Shown one piece after another: positions 49,394 to 58,794 of a DNA stretch of 64,000 nucleotides. The notes below the pieces were generated by a model. That model worked only from the letters and a program-made list of their open reading frames with translations. It was not told the DNA's origin and made no database searches. Positions within the stretch are counted from its first letter, which is position 1, and each line of letters starts with the position of its first letter. This DNA is from Klebsormidium nitens (lineage: Eukaryota; Streptophyta; Klebsormidiophyceae; Klebsormidiales; Klebsormidiaceae), in assembly GCA_000708835.1 (NCBI GenBank), contig DF237141.1:1-64000 (forward strand), in the 5' to 3' direction. A program made the translations under genes and the position numbers.

Positions 49394-50584
49394 TTATTGA
49401 CAGAGTTCACCACTTATTCGAATGGGACGTTTGCCCATTTCAGTCTCGATTTCTCCCTTCCGTTCTATAAGCTCCACACGCAGAGCAGAGGCTACTTCTT
49501 TCAGCTGGTCGGCCTCGCACGTCCCGAGGAAGAGGAGAACAAGCGCCACATTTCCCGCGACGCTCAGAATGACGACCCAAAAGGCTGCCAAGTACAGGTG
49601 AAGGGACCCCAATTTTGTCAGCCACACAAGGAGGAACCGCTTCGACTTCGAGGGTCCGGTTTTCGCGGGCGCCTCGATGCCGCCGTACGGGTCGCCCAAG
49701 CGTTCGCAGTTGTCCGGAAAGCCCACGTAGAAGCTCATCTTTGGCGTTTTGCACAGCTCCAAGCTTAAGCTTCCGTCCATCTCTTTTAGGAACTGGTTGA
49801 GGCCCTGTGAGGGGTCCGGCAAAGCAACCGGCCCCAGGCGCTGAATGGTCGTCTTTGGGAACATCTCCTTCATTGCCGCGGAGGTCGTGAAGGCAGTTGC
49901 CACCAGGATGAAGATCAAGGAGAGCATATCATAGGATGTGATGAGATTACTGGCGTGCTCACGCGAGGCCATACTTTTCACACGCTCTTCCGCGTCCGCT
50001 TCCATTTCTGATTCATAATCAGGTTCCGCGAACGGATCCCCGCCCGCTGCCTCTTGGGGTGCCGCTTGTGGTTCCGACGCAGGCGCTTCCAGATCCGGAG
50101 CGGAGGGCTCTTCCGGCGGACTCGCTTTCCAGCGGTTTTCCAAAAAAGTACCGGCAGCGAAAGGGACCCCCAGAATCACGGTAGAGAGGAGTAAAAAAGA
50201 CAAGCTTACGTAGACTGCTATGAACGAAGCCCAGTACTTAAAGGAACCCACGTGGTGATGATGCACAACAGTCTCTACTGGGGGCGGAAAGTTGCACGCC
50301 GTGTCAGGTGCCTGCACTTGGTAGAACTCGTAGGCAGGTCCAACGCTTTTCTTCGTGCTTCTAAGTTTTGGTTGGCACTTGATGACCTGGAGAGGTCGGG
50401 GGCCCTCCGCTCCAAACAGGGGGTTGAACAGATTTGTGGCGTTGTTCATCAGAAAGCTGTTCACCAAGTATGGCGCGGGGAGAGTCAACCGGGAAAGCAC
50501 TGGCCCGCTGCTGGAGCCCTGGACTAAGGTGGAGGTGACAGAGATGAGGAAAAACACGGCGGCTACAGCAGGTAGCCGGTCCAT
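49394..50584 (-). CDS. Clustered membrane protein family, copy B
   Basis: Intronless, 396 aa, ATG at 50584. Residues 1-23 are a signal peptide. A luminal or extracellular part (24-115) has Cys70, Cys97, an NNAT glycosylation site, LQVIKCQP and FYQVQAPDTACNFPPP, and ends with four consecutive His (108-111) right before membrane span 1 (117-145). A Pro/Glu/Asp-rich loop (150-213) follows, then span 2 (215-237), then a second, highly conserved loop (KTTI..LGPVALPDPSQGLNQFL, LELCKTPKMSFYVGFPDNC with Cys278 and Cys293, DPYGG.EAP.K). Span 3 (325-354) and a charged helix end the protein. With a cleaved signal the two Cys-bearing parts are on the same side. I do not recognise the family; a receptor or adhesion role would be speculation. 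Confidence 0.8.
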   Translation of the reverse strand: MDRLPAVAAVFFLISVTSTLVQGSSSGPVLSRLTLPAPYLVNSFLMNNATNLFNPLFGAEGPRPLQVIKCQPKLRSTKKSVGPAYEFYQVQAPDTACNFPPPVETVVHHHHVGSFKYWASFIAVYVSLSFLLLSTVILGVPFAAGTFLENRWKASPPEEPSAPDLEAPASEPQAAPQEAAGGDPFAEPDYESEMEADAEERVKSMASREHASNLITSYDMLSLIFILVATAFTTSAAMKEMFPKTTIQRLGPVALPDPSQGLNQFLKEMDGSLSLELCKTPKMSFYVGFPDNCERLGDPYGGIEAPAKTGPSKSKRFLLVWLTKLGSLHLYLAAFWVVILSVAGNVALVLLFLGTCEADQLKEVASALRVELIERKGEIETEMGKRPIRISGELCQ

Positions 50585-50824
50585 ATCTGCTCGCTTATAG
50601 GTGAAGCGGCAGAGCGTCTTGGCAAGGAATAACCAGTATGTATGTGACAGGAAGATGGGAAGAATAAGCGTTCAAAAAGACGCCGCTGTTGTAAAGTGGA
50701 GAGCGAAGCTGCTGTTTCCGCATTTTTTGAACGCTCTTCGAAATCTCTCTGCTTTCGAAACTGGATTTGTTCACACGTTAGTGTGGTGACCCAAGCCCAC
50801 TGTGTGTGGTGACTTGGCGGGCCG

Positions 50825-50834
50825 CGCGGCCGCG
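50825..50834. promoter_or_regulatory. CGCGGCCGCG palindrome upstream of copy B
   Basis: Perfect 10-bp palindrome 241 bp upstream of the copy B start codon, inside a short GC-rich block. A related, incomplete copy lies at 51839-51848. Confidence 0.5.
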
Positions 50835-50953
50835 TCGACAGATTGACGCGGTGCTGCAGGCGGCAGCGCGCAAACTCACTCTCCTTGCACTCTCAAGGTT
50901 ACGTTACCTTCTGGTAAGAAATATGTTATAAATTTGTTCAGAGCGATTGGAGC

Positions 50954-51026
50954 GTCGGCGTAGCAATCCGAAAGCTGTGAAGCGTCCAATATGCATCAAT
51001 CGTCGGTTCAATCCCGGCCGCCGACT
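50954..51026 (+). other. tRNA-like element, copy 1
   Basis: The 5' end GTCGGCG can pair with the 3' CGCCGAC over seven bases. A T-arm (GTCGG, TTCAATC, CCGGC) with a B-box-like core and a following TTTT fit a Pol III tRNA-type unit of about 72 nt. The D-arm and anticodon arm do not fold in the usual way and GG of the D-loop is missing, so it is a tRNA relic or tRNA-derived element rather than a working tRNA. A related copy lies at 54268-54337. Confidence 0.4.
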
Positions 51027-52310
51027 TTTCGAAACCTTCCCTTTTGTGAGCTACGTTAATTACCAGCGTTTGTGCGGTCAATTCCTGCGCGAAGACGTCT
51101 TCGCGCACCGCGTCCAGCCGCTCGTCAAATTTGTCAGTCCTACTTTCGACCTTGGTAGAGATGACATCCATCGGGCGCTGCCTCTGTCCCCAGGGCACGG
51201 GCAAAATGGCGCCCCTCCGACCCTGCTCTTTTTCAAAGTCGGTTCAAAGGTCGATGACGTGTCCAGAGTCTGGAGATGGTTGGCGACATTGCTGTTCAAG
51301 TCGGAAGGCAAAGTAGTCCTGTGACGAAAACGGAAAGGGATTGACGCGAAAGCTTTCTGGCGCCAAGATGAATGACGCAGACATCGGCACTTCCATTTTC
51401 ACTCTTTCGTCGCTGCGGAAGTGTGACGGACTCGGGTTCAACCGAACCGGAACGAGAGGCGGGAGCTTTTCTACTCAGCTCGGAGCTCTCCACAAAGTGA
51501 CCCCCGGCCCCTGAAATACAACCGACCTGCACAACGGAGCGATTGAAAGACGAAGCCGCAGACGTCACTTTCTTCTGGGTCGACTGTTTCCCAGGCTTGC
51601 GAAAAGCGCTATCTACCCGCCCTCCTCGCCTGGGCTTTCCCATCCCGTTCCACAGACCTTATATTCGGACCGGGCGTTTACTAAGCCTGGCTTAATGATT
51701 GCCCGGTAAATGTTTGCTCTTAGTTCACTGCCTTCCGCTTCCCTGCTCTTTTTCTGTCATACTTATGTGCGCTGCGAAGCGCTCCGCAAAGGCCGACCCG
51801 GGCAGCCACAGGAGGGTTTCTGACGCCCGCGGCTGGCCGCGCGGCCGCATCGTTCAGATTACTCCGGGCGGGCACAAAGGCTTACTCTACAGTATTGTTT
51901 CTGTGTTGACTTCAACAATGTTGATTCGTGTGCCATGAACTTTACAGATTCAGCCATCGACCTCCATATTTCTTAGGTTTTCTCCTTCTTTGCAAAGCTT
52001 TTGTCCAGCACTTTCCAATGTATGCTGGATATTCCTAGACCAATACAATCTGCACGAGTTACAGAAGCTTATAGAATCTTCCTTTTGGATGATTTTGAAG
52101 CCCTCTCACTCGCGCTCGATTCAAGTCCACGGTACTAAAATGTTACTTTCTTTAGGAGGAAAATCAGGAACGAGGTACCAACGCTTACTAAGGCGGCTGT
52201 GCTGATTAACGGCTGGGAAGGCCTAGCAACATTGAAGAACAATGAAGTAACGCGTTTGAGAGGAATTGTGTGTTCCCATCGAACTAACTCTGCAGTAGTA
52301 AACATGAGTG

Positions 52311-52352
52311 CGGGGCTCGTGGCGTAGTGGCTGCACGCGAGAATTTTAAGCC
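52311..52352 (+). other. Isolated Pol III A-box-like fragment
   Basis: GGGGCTCGTGGCGTAGTGGC resembles the 5' part of a tRNA including a consensus A-box. No complementary GAGCCCC or B-box follows within 100 bp. It could be the head of a SINE or a tRNA fragment. Confidence 0.3.
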
Positions 52353-52759
52353 GCTACGTCGCTTTGTTGCCCTAAACATAAGTACCAGATTCACCATTGA
52401 AAAAGCATGCTTTCATGCATTCAAAGGTCCTTGTAGATCCGGCTGAATGCATCTAAATCTCGGGGCCCATTAAAATCATGGGAGCTGCTAGCTTTCGGTC
52501 TCGAGAATCGCTTCCCTTATCAGAACGTAATCGACATTAAGATAATGGTCCGAAGTAAAGACATTCTGCGACGAGACAAAGTAGACCCTACTTGTTTATC
52601 GTATCTACTAACTTCCTCTCATCAAACAACCAGAACGTTAAAGCTTCTCTTCCTGTTGAAACATTTTAACAGAGTTACCGATTCCTGGCAAGCATAATTG
52701 ATAGGATAGCTGCTACTGCGGAAGTTTTAATCGGACCGAGAGAACCATGTCTTCGATTG

Positions 52760-53914
52760 TTACCTGCGCGAGTCATCCGCCGTTGCTTCCTTCAAATGTA
52801 TAAGCTCCACACGCAAAGCGTAAACAACTTCCTTCAGCTGATCGGATCCGCACACCCCGAGAAGAAGGCGGATGAGCGCGATGTTTCCCGCGACGCTCAG
52901 AAGGACGATGCTAAAGGCCGCGGAGTACAAGAGCAGGGACGCCAGTTTCGTCAGCCATACAAAGAGCCCCCGCTTCGGCTTCGAGGGTCCGGATTTCGCG
53001 GGCGCCTCGACGCCGCCGTACGGATCGCCCAGCCGTCCGCAGTTGTCCGGAAAGCCCACGTAGAAGCTCATTGTCGGCGTTTTGCACAGCTCCAAGCTTA
53101 ATGTCGCGTCCGTCTCCCTCAAGAACTGGTTGAGCCCCTGCGAAGGGTCGGGCAAAGCAACCGGCCCCAGAGGCTCGATTGTGGTCTTTGGATACATCTC
53201 CTTCATTGCCGCCGTAGTCGCAAAGGCAGCTAACACCAGAACGAAGATCAAGGTGAACAAAGTATAAACACCGATGAGATCCTTAGCGGTCTCAAGGGAG
53301 GCCACACTTTTCACTCTTCCTTCACTTTCCGCTTCCGCTTCCGCTTCAGATCCTTGTCTCGGTTCCTCGACCGGATCGCTTTCTTGCGGTGCGTCTGAGA
53401 TCGACAGCGGCGCTTCCAGGTCCGGAACGGAAGGCTCTTCCAGTGGAACTGCTTTCCAGCGTTTCTCTAGTAGGGATCCAGCAGCAATAGGAACCCCAAG
53501 AAGCGTTATCATTAGAAGTGCGAGGACCAAAGTGAGGTAGAACCATGCGAACAAAGCCCCGTAAACAAAGGAGCCCAAGTGATGATGACGCACAACAGCC
53601 TCCAAGGGGGGCGGAAAGTTGCATCCAGTCTCAGGTGCCTGCACTTGGTAGAATTCATAGGCAGGTCCAACGTTCTTCTTCAAGCTTTTAAGCAACGGTT
53701 GGCACTTGATGACCTGGAGAGGTCGGGGTCCCTCAGCTCCAACCAGGGGGTTGGTCCAGTTTGTTGCGTTGTTCACCAAAAAGATGTTCACCAAGTATGG
53801 CTCGGGGAGAGTCAGCCTAGCAAATTCTGGCCCGCTGCTGCTAGCGCTCCCAGCAAGGGTCGAGCTGAGAGCAAGTAGGACAAAGATGAACGCTGAAGTA
53901 GAAACCCGCGCCAT
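52760..53914 (-). CDS. Clustered membrane protein family, copy C
   Basis: Intronless, 384 aa, started at the ATG at 53914 because it begins a clear signal peptide (MARVSTSAFIFVLLALSSTL) and aligns with copy B; the frame extends 20 codons further upstream without an ATG. Same order of parts as copy B: ectodomain with NNAT, LQVIKCQP and FYQVQAPETGCNFPPP, a histidine pair (RHHH reduced to RHHHL-type), span 1, acidic loop with Glu/Ala/Ser repeats, span 2, the loop VALPDPSQGLNQFL and LELCKTPTMSFYVGFPDNC, and span 3. Similarity to copy B also covers the upstream flank, so the duplicated block is larger than the gene. Function unknown. Confidence 0.8.
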   Translation of the reverse strand: MARVSTSAFIFVLLALSSTLAGSASSSGPEFARLTLPEPYLVNIFLVNNATNWTNPLVGAEGPRPLQVIKCQPLLKSLKKNVGPAYEFYQVQAPETGCNFPPPLEAVVRHHHLGSFVYGALFAWFYLTLVLALLMITLLGVPIAAGSLLEKRWKAVPLEEPSVPDLEAPLSISDAPQESDPVEEPRQGSEAEAEAESEGRVKSVASLETAKDLIGVYTLFTLIFVLVLAAFATTAAMKEMYPKTTIEPLGPVALPDPSQGLNQFLRETDATLSLELCKTPTMSFYVGFPDNCGRLGDPYGGVEAPAKSGPSKPKRGLFVWLTKLASLLLYSAAFSIVLLSVAGNIALIRLLLGVCGSDQLKEVVYALRVELIHLKEATADDSRR

Positions 53915-54164
53915 ACCTGCTTCACGGTGGGAATTCGAAGCAGGAGATTGTGTAAGCCAAGGACGTTTTGCCAAGAGGAATTCGCGTCTCAGAAATCAGA
54001 GGACCGCTGGTGTGTCAGTTAGGTAGCAAGAATGCTGCTTCCGCTTTAGCGAACGATGTTCTGCTGCAGCTGTCTTCTGCTTTCGAGTGTTCAAGCGCGT
54101 GTCTTGTTACCGGATCAGCGCCGCGGGCGCGTCGAGTCCGCGGCCGGACGACGCAAAGGATGCA

Positions 54165-54174
54165 CGCGGCCGCG
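54165..54174. promoter_or_regulatory. CGCGGCCGCG palindrome upstream of copy C
   Basis: Perfect palindrome 251 bp upstream of the copy C start, followed 25-30 bp later by GTAACGTCACCTTGTGTG, a string also seen in altered form upstream of copies A and B. Confidence 0.5.
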
Positions 54175-54267
54175 CGCAGGATCGCTCTCTTTCAAGAGGA
54201 AGTAACGTCACCTTGTGTGCACCAACTTGTTGAATACATCATAAAATTTTCTGAGAGCAGTTTGAGA

Positions 54268-54337
54268 GTCGGCGTAGCAATCTCAGACCAATGAAGCAAT
54301 CATTCATAAACTGCCGGTTCGATCCCGGCCGCCGACC
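54268..54337 (+). other. tRNA-like element, copy 2
   Basis: GTCGGCG at the 5' end pairs with CGCCGAC at the 3' end. The T-arm GCCGG-TTCGATC-CCGGC is perfect and contains a consensus B-box. D- and anticodon arms are not recognisable and no T-run terminator follows. It lies at the same distance from copy C as copy 1 does from gene copy B. Confidence 0.45.
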
Positions 54338-54666
54338 CCCCTTCCACATGTCTTTCTTTTTGCGAGCTCTACCCATGCCAGCGTCTGCTGTAATCTTTTG
54401 AACATTGATAGCTTCAGAGACCCGGTCGGTGAATAGTGAACTGCTTTTTGGATGGTCGCGCACGCTTGCCGGCGCAAAGCAATGTAGACAGCACTGAAAG
54501 AACCCGACTGCAGTAGCAGCACGCTCATTCGACGACTTTCGCAAGAACGAGATTGAAATGGAAGTTGGTGACGGACTTTGGGATTAAAGGTAACCTGGTA
54601 TCAGACTGACTGTTTGCTAGATTCGACTTCGCTTGAAGCCGCCAATGCATTCAGCTGAAAATGCAC

Positions 54667-54710
54667 GCACAAAAGGCCGTCTTCACAGGCACAAAAGGCC
54701 GTCTTCACAG
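54667..54710. repeat. 22-bp tandem repeat, two copies
   Basis: The unit GCACAAAAGGCCGTCTTCAC plus AG occurs twice with no gap and no mismatch. Confidence 0.9.
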
Positions 54711-55652
54711 GGATTCTTACCATGTCGGAGACCCATAAATCGTTGACTGATTCTCTCTTGATCGACTATATGCTGAAAGCGGCAAGGGTAAGCGCAATGG
54801 TCCTATACACCCTTCCCATTGGAAGTTCGAAGTCGAAGAGCACAAGTACTGAGTCACCATGACAGAAGCTCAGCATAGTCAGAATGGTAGCCCAAGTGGT
54901 TATAGGCCTGCCTGGCCTAAAGTGGTTGACGAAGTTTCACGCAGTAACTTTCAAGCGTTGCTGTCTTGGTCGCTGAGCAAGATATCGATCCATCCGAGTC
55001 AAGAGATTCAGACCGTCATGGCTGATGAATTGGCTTCATCAGTGTCAGGGTCGTGCTATTCATAATTCTTCAACCTAAGTGACATGCTGCTCGAGAAAGA
55101 CGGATGTCAATTACATGATTTATATTCCACTTTGAATTGAATGTCCGCATCAGAAACATTTGAACGACTCTGTCCATCCATCTAACTAACCGGATCGCCG
55201 AGAACGTTGATACGTTGGTATTTGCCTTGAGGCTTCAACTTTTCAATGTTGATTCCGCATTGAACATCCAAAACTTGCTGATCTAAGATGGAAACCTGCC
55301 CGGCCGAGTCTTACCGCATACTAAGGAAAATCACGCTCGGAAAGGTTTTGGTACAAGATACATACATCGAAGACAAGATTCTGTCGGAAAATGAATGTCA
55401 CAGATCCGTTGCTTACTGCGCTTTCTTATCTACACATTCTGCTTGCCATCCTTATCGCATATCCATGTGATTCATTTTAAGCTGGTAAACCCACAAATCA
55501 TGATCTCTTCACTATGCGAGTTGGATAGCTCTCTTCCTTGCAGCCAGATTGCCGATGACCAATAGTATCTTTGATTGGTCCTGACGGCTCCAAAGAAGCG
55601 TAGCTTAATCTTCAGGGCCGGGAAAAACACTTCAGACAGCAACCCGCTGCTG

Positions 55653-56835
55653 CTACGCACTTCCCTTCCAAAAGCGACATCCACTTCTTCGCGGAATATT
55701 AGCGCGACTCCACCTGTCGGGTTTTGTGGCCTCAACATACTCTCTAACCGAAAGCAGAACGGCGTGCAGCGAAAAGGAGACGTCCTTCAGCTGCTCAAGC
55801 GTGTATACCCCGAGAAGAAGGTTAAGAAGGACAGCATTTCCGGAGAGGCTAAGAATGATGAACCAATATCCGCTCAGGTAAATGCAGATAAGCCCTGCTG
55901 CTTGAATCCAAGCGAGAAAGAACGACTTCGATTTAGACCGCGCCCCACTCTTCACAGGTGCCTCAAGTCTGCCGTACGGACTCCCCAGCTGTTTGCAACT
56001 GTCTGGAAACCCCACGTAGAAGCTCATCTTTGACTTCTTGCACAGCTCCAGGCGCAGACTCGCGTCCGAATCTTCCAGGAACTGGTTGAGTCCTTGCGAA
56101 GGGTCTGGCAGGTCAACCGGCCCCATCCGCTCGATGGTCGTCTCCGGAAGGATCTCTTTCATCTGTACGGACGTCACCAGAGCAGCCAAGCAGAGCAACA
56201 GATACACCGTAGTCCAGAAATAGGTTAGCTTGAGAACCTCCGCTGCTTGGAGGGGAGTAATACTTGCCAATCGGCCATAATACTTTGCTCCAATTTTTGC
56301 TCCTTCCTTAGTCTTGCTGGAGGCTGCGGTCTCTTCACATTCTTCACAACTTGACGCCGGCTGCCAGTCAGGCGCTTCCAAGTCGACAGGCTTCGGTTCC
56401 GAGCGATCCCTAAGAGCATAGTTGACTTCAAGAGGTATCTTGAAAGCGATAAGTAGTACAAGGATCCAGATCAGACTCACAGAATGCTATGGAAAGCAGC
56501 CAGTACCAGATTCTTCCCACATGGTGATGATGCTCGGTGGTCTCCACAGGCGGGGGGTGCTCGCATGCGCTGCTTGGTGCCTCAACCTGGTAGAAGTCAT
56601 AGGCAGGTCCAAACCTCTTCTCCTGCACGAGCTTTGGCTGGCACTTGATCACCTGAAGAGGCCTAGGAATTCCCTTGAAAAGAGGGTTCGTGCACTTTGT
56701 GCAATTGTTGATCAGAAACTTGTTCACCAGATCTGCCTCAGGAAGGAGCAACTTGACGCATGAGCCGTTGCTGGCGCCCTTGACAGAGCAAACTGCTAGA
56801 AGCAGAAAGACGATGGCCACAGCATACCTCCCCAT
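55653..56835 (-). pseudogene. Clustered membrane protein family, copy D, single frameshift
   Basis: From the ATG at 56835 the frame encodes a signal peptide, the ectodomain (LLLPEADLVNKFL, LQVIKCQPKL, FYQVEAPSSACEHPPP) and HHHHVG, then enters span 1 at WYWLLSIAF. At about 56478-56484 the frame changes: the continuation VSLIWILVLLIAFK is one frame over and carries on with span 1, the acidic loop, span 2, VDLPDPSQGLNQFL, LELCKKSKMSFYVGFPDSC and span 3 to a stop at 55653. Compared with intact copies either two bases are missing or one is extra. GTGAGT at the break resembles a donor, but all other copies lack introns here and the sequence after it is coding-like. The C-terminus is ~20 residues longer than in copies B and E. 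It is the most diverged copy with a complete architecture. Confidence 0.72.
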
Positions 56836-57615
56836 CTTTGATGCTTTGCAATCGACGATATCCTCTTTTGAACGTATCAACTGCTAGAATCGTTGGAGCG
56901 CCAGAGGTGCAAAGCCGATTGTGCAAGAACCCTACAGAGGGCGCCTTTGCCTTGTTTCCTTGTTGCCTTGGTTGCTTTTCTGACCCTGCAAGATGTTATT
57001 CGCAACTCTCAGTAGTTGCTCACGCTCATTCTCCTTGCCGCTGTACTGCACTAGTGAGCCTGAGGCGCTGCTATATATTTTTGCGGCTGCTCTCTGACTC
57101 TATTGTGGACACTGGAACTTCGCTGATTGCAAACTTCGAATTGGAGCTGGAGTTCGTGCAGGCCGCGTCGCGTTGGGAACGCGCCACCCGGGCGACCGCG
57201 ACTCGCGGCGAAACCCTGAACCCTTCACTCAACAACCGCTTGATGCGCGCGGCTGCCGCGCGTCCAGGCGCGCGCGGCCGCGTTGGAAGTGTACGCGCTA
57301 TGCGGCTTGGCAAGAAACTTGTCGAGTCCGCACTAGTCCCTGTACGCAGTCTTATGTAGAGAAGCGCCTTCGCAGCACTTTCGATCACACCTGTGTGCCT
57401 TGAGAGAGCCAGACCCTTTTCCTTCGCTGCCAACGAGGATTGAACAGACTCAGAAGCTTGGCAGTAGGAAGGAGTGAACAAACCCAGAAACAAAACATTC
57501 AAAAGGACTGGAAAGGAGAACAGCAACGCTGCGGCTTCTCATTAGACGTAGCGCCCTTTCATCCCCGCAAGACGTCCTTGGCTGAGACGACTGTTCGCCT
57601 TGATTCTGAGGAGGG
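56836..57615. promoter_or_regulatory. Divergent 5' region of copies D and E
   Basis: About 780 bp between outward-facing starts of copies D (minus) and E (plus). A GC-rich block at 57170-57300 includes CGCGGCCGCG at 57273-57282 and other GCGCGC words. TATATATTTTT lies at 57072-57082. No gene is supported inside. Confidence 0.45.
57273..57282. promoter_or_regulatory. CGCGGCCGCG palindrome between copies D and E
   Basis: Perfect palindrome 334 bp upstream of copy E and 438 bp upstream of copy D, inside a GC-rich patch. Confidence 0.5.
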
Positions 57616-58794
57616 ATGGGGCGGCTTTCTAAAGTTGCTCTCGTCTTTTCTCTTTTTGCTCTAATCTGCGCCCTGGTCGGAAGCGCCAGCAGCAGCAGCG
57701 GACCGGTGTTTGCCAGGCTGACCCTCCCTGAGCCTTCTTTGGTGAACAGTTTCCTAATGAACAACGCCACGGACTGGACCAACCCCCTGTTTGGATTGGA
57801 GGATTCCCGACCACTCCAGGTCATCAAGTGCCTGCCCAAGCTTGAGAAGATGAAGCATACCTTCGGACCTGCCTATGAGTTCTACCAAGTGCAGGCACCT
57901 GAGACCGCCTGCAACTTTCCTCCCCCCCTGGAGACTGTGGTGCGTCACAACCACGTGGCCTTCTTTGAGTACTGGGCTTCGTTCATAGCTTTTCACGCAA
58001 GCTCCGCCATCGCCGTGTTTTTTACCGCCGTCATTGTGGGGTCTCCTTCTTCTCTCGGTAACCTCATAGACGGGCGCTGGAACGCGATTCCGCCGGAAGA
58101 GGTTTCCGCTCCGGATCTGGAAGCGCCTGCTTCGGAAACCCTCCAGGGCAGAGTGGGCAGTGATGCGATCGAGGATCCGGTACAAGACTTGGAACAGGGA
58201 CCGGAGATTCAAGGGCGTTTGAAAAGCGTTTCCTCGCGTGAGTACGCAAACAAGTTCCTTGGTGCTTGGTGTGCGTTACCGACGATCTTCATTCTGGTGT
58301 CAGCTGCCTTCGCGACTCACGCGGCAATGGAGGAGATCTTCCCGAAGACAACGGTCGAGCGCGTGGGGCCTGTCGCTTTGCCGGACCCCTCGCAGGGCCT
58401 CAACCAGTTTTTGCAAGAAATGGACGCAAGCTTGAGCTTGGAGCTGTGCGTTACGCCGAAGATGAGCTTCTACGTGGGCTTCCCGGACAACTGCGGACGG
58501 CTTGGCGATCCGTACGGCGGTGTTGAGGCGTCCGTAAAGACCGGACCCTCGAAGTCAAAGTCGTTCTTCATCGCTTGGCTGAAAGAAGTGGTGTACCTAC
58601 ACCTGTACTTGGCAGGCTTCTGCTTCGTCCTTCTGAGCATTGCGGGGAATGTCGCGCTCGCTCTAGTTATCCTCGGGGTGTACCGGTCGGATCAGTTGAT
58701 GGAAGTCGCTTCTGCTCTGCGTGCGGAGCTTATAGAAGAGAAAGACAGATTCGAGGCTGAAATGAAGCGGGGAAATCAGTCGAATGCACGGTGA
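57616..58794 (+). CDS. Clustered membrane protein family, copy E (inverted)
   Basis: Intronless, 392 aa, the only plus-strand copy. It has the signal peptide MGRLSKVALVFSLFALICAL, the NNAT site, LQVIKCLPKL, FYQVQAPETACNFPPP, and RHNHV in place of the four-His cluster. Span 1, a Glu/Asp/Pro loop, span 2 (FILVSAAFATHAAM), the invariant VALPDPSQGLNQFL and LELCVTPKMSFYVGFPDNC, then DPYGGVEA, span 3 and a charged C-terminal helix follow. Coding identity with copies B and C is high in the second loop and lower in the acidic loop. It diverges from copy D. Family and function are not recognised. Confidence 0.8.
   Translation: MGRLSKVALVFSLFALICALVGSASSSSGPVFARLTLPEPSLVNSFLMNNATDWTNPLFGLEDSRPLQVIKCLPKLEKMKHTFGPAYEFYQVQAPETACNFPPPLETVVRHNHVAFFEYWASFIAFHASSAIAVFFTAVIVGSPSSLGNLIDGRWNAIPPEEVSAPDLEAPASETLQGRVGSDAIEDPVQDLEQGPEIQGRLKSVSSREYANKFLGAWCALPTIFILVSAAFATHAAMEEIFPKTTVERVGPVALPDPSQGLNQFLQEMDASLSLELCVTPKMSFYVGFPDNCGRLGDPYGGVEASVKTGPSKSKSFFIAWLKEVVYLHLYLAGFCFVLLSIAGNVALALVILGVYRSDQLMEVASALRAELIEEKDRFEAEMKRGNQSNAR

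Larger units (their letters stand above)
50585..52759. other. 5' flank of copy B, tRNA-like element and spacer
   Basis: Holds the palindrome at 50825-50834 and a tRNA-like element at 50954-51026. Between 51000 and 51650 the minus strand has several overlapping GC-rich open frames (for example one beginning MGKPRRGGRVDSAF at 51643), but no domain and no consistent exon chain. At 52320-52330 TGGCGTAGTGG is a perfect Pol III A-box without a matching B-box. The remainder is AT-rich and shows nothing. Confidence 0.45.
53915..55652. other. 5' flank of copy C, repeats and spacer
   Basis: Contains the palindrome at 54165-54174, a tRNA-like element at 54268-54337 and a 22-bp tandem repeat at 54667-54710. 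From about 54850 to 55470 two short plus-strand frames exist without motifs. Otherwise nothing is recognised. Confidence 0.45.

Noticed and set aside
50938-51204. Minus-strand frame containing an AAGIEPT string
   Set aside because: This string is typical of spurious translation antisense to a tRNA T-arm, which lies exactly there.
51000-51643. Possible minus-strand gene beginning MGKPRRGG upstream of copy B
   Set aside because: Several GC-rich frames overlap, but no consistent exon chain, no domain, and part of it is antisense to the tRNA-like element.
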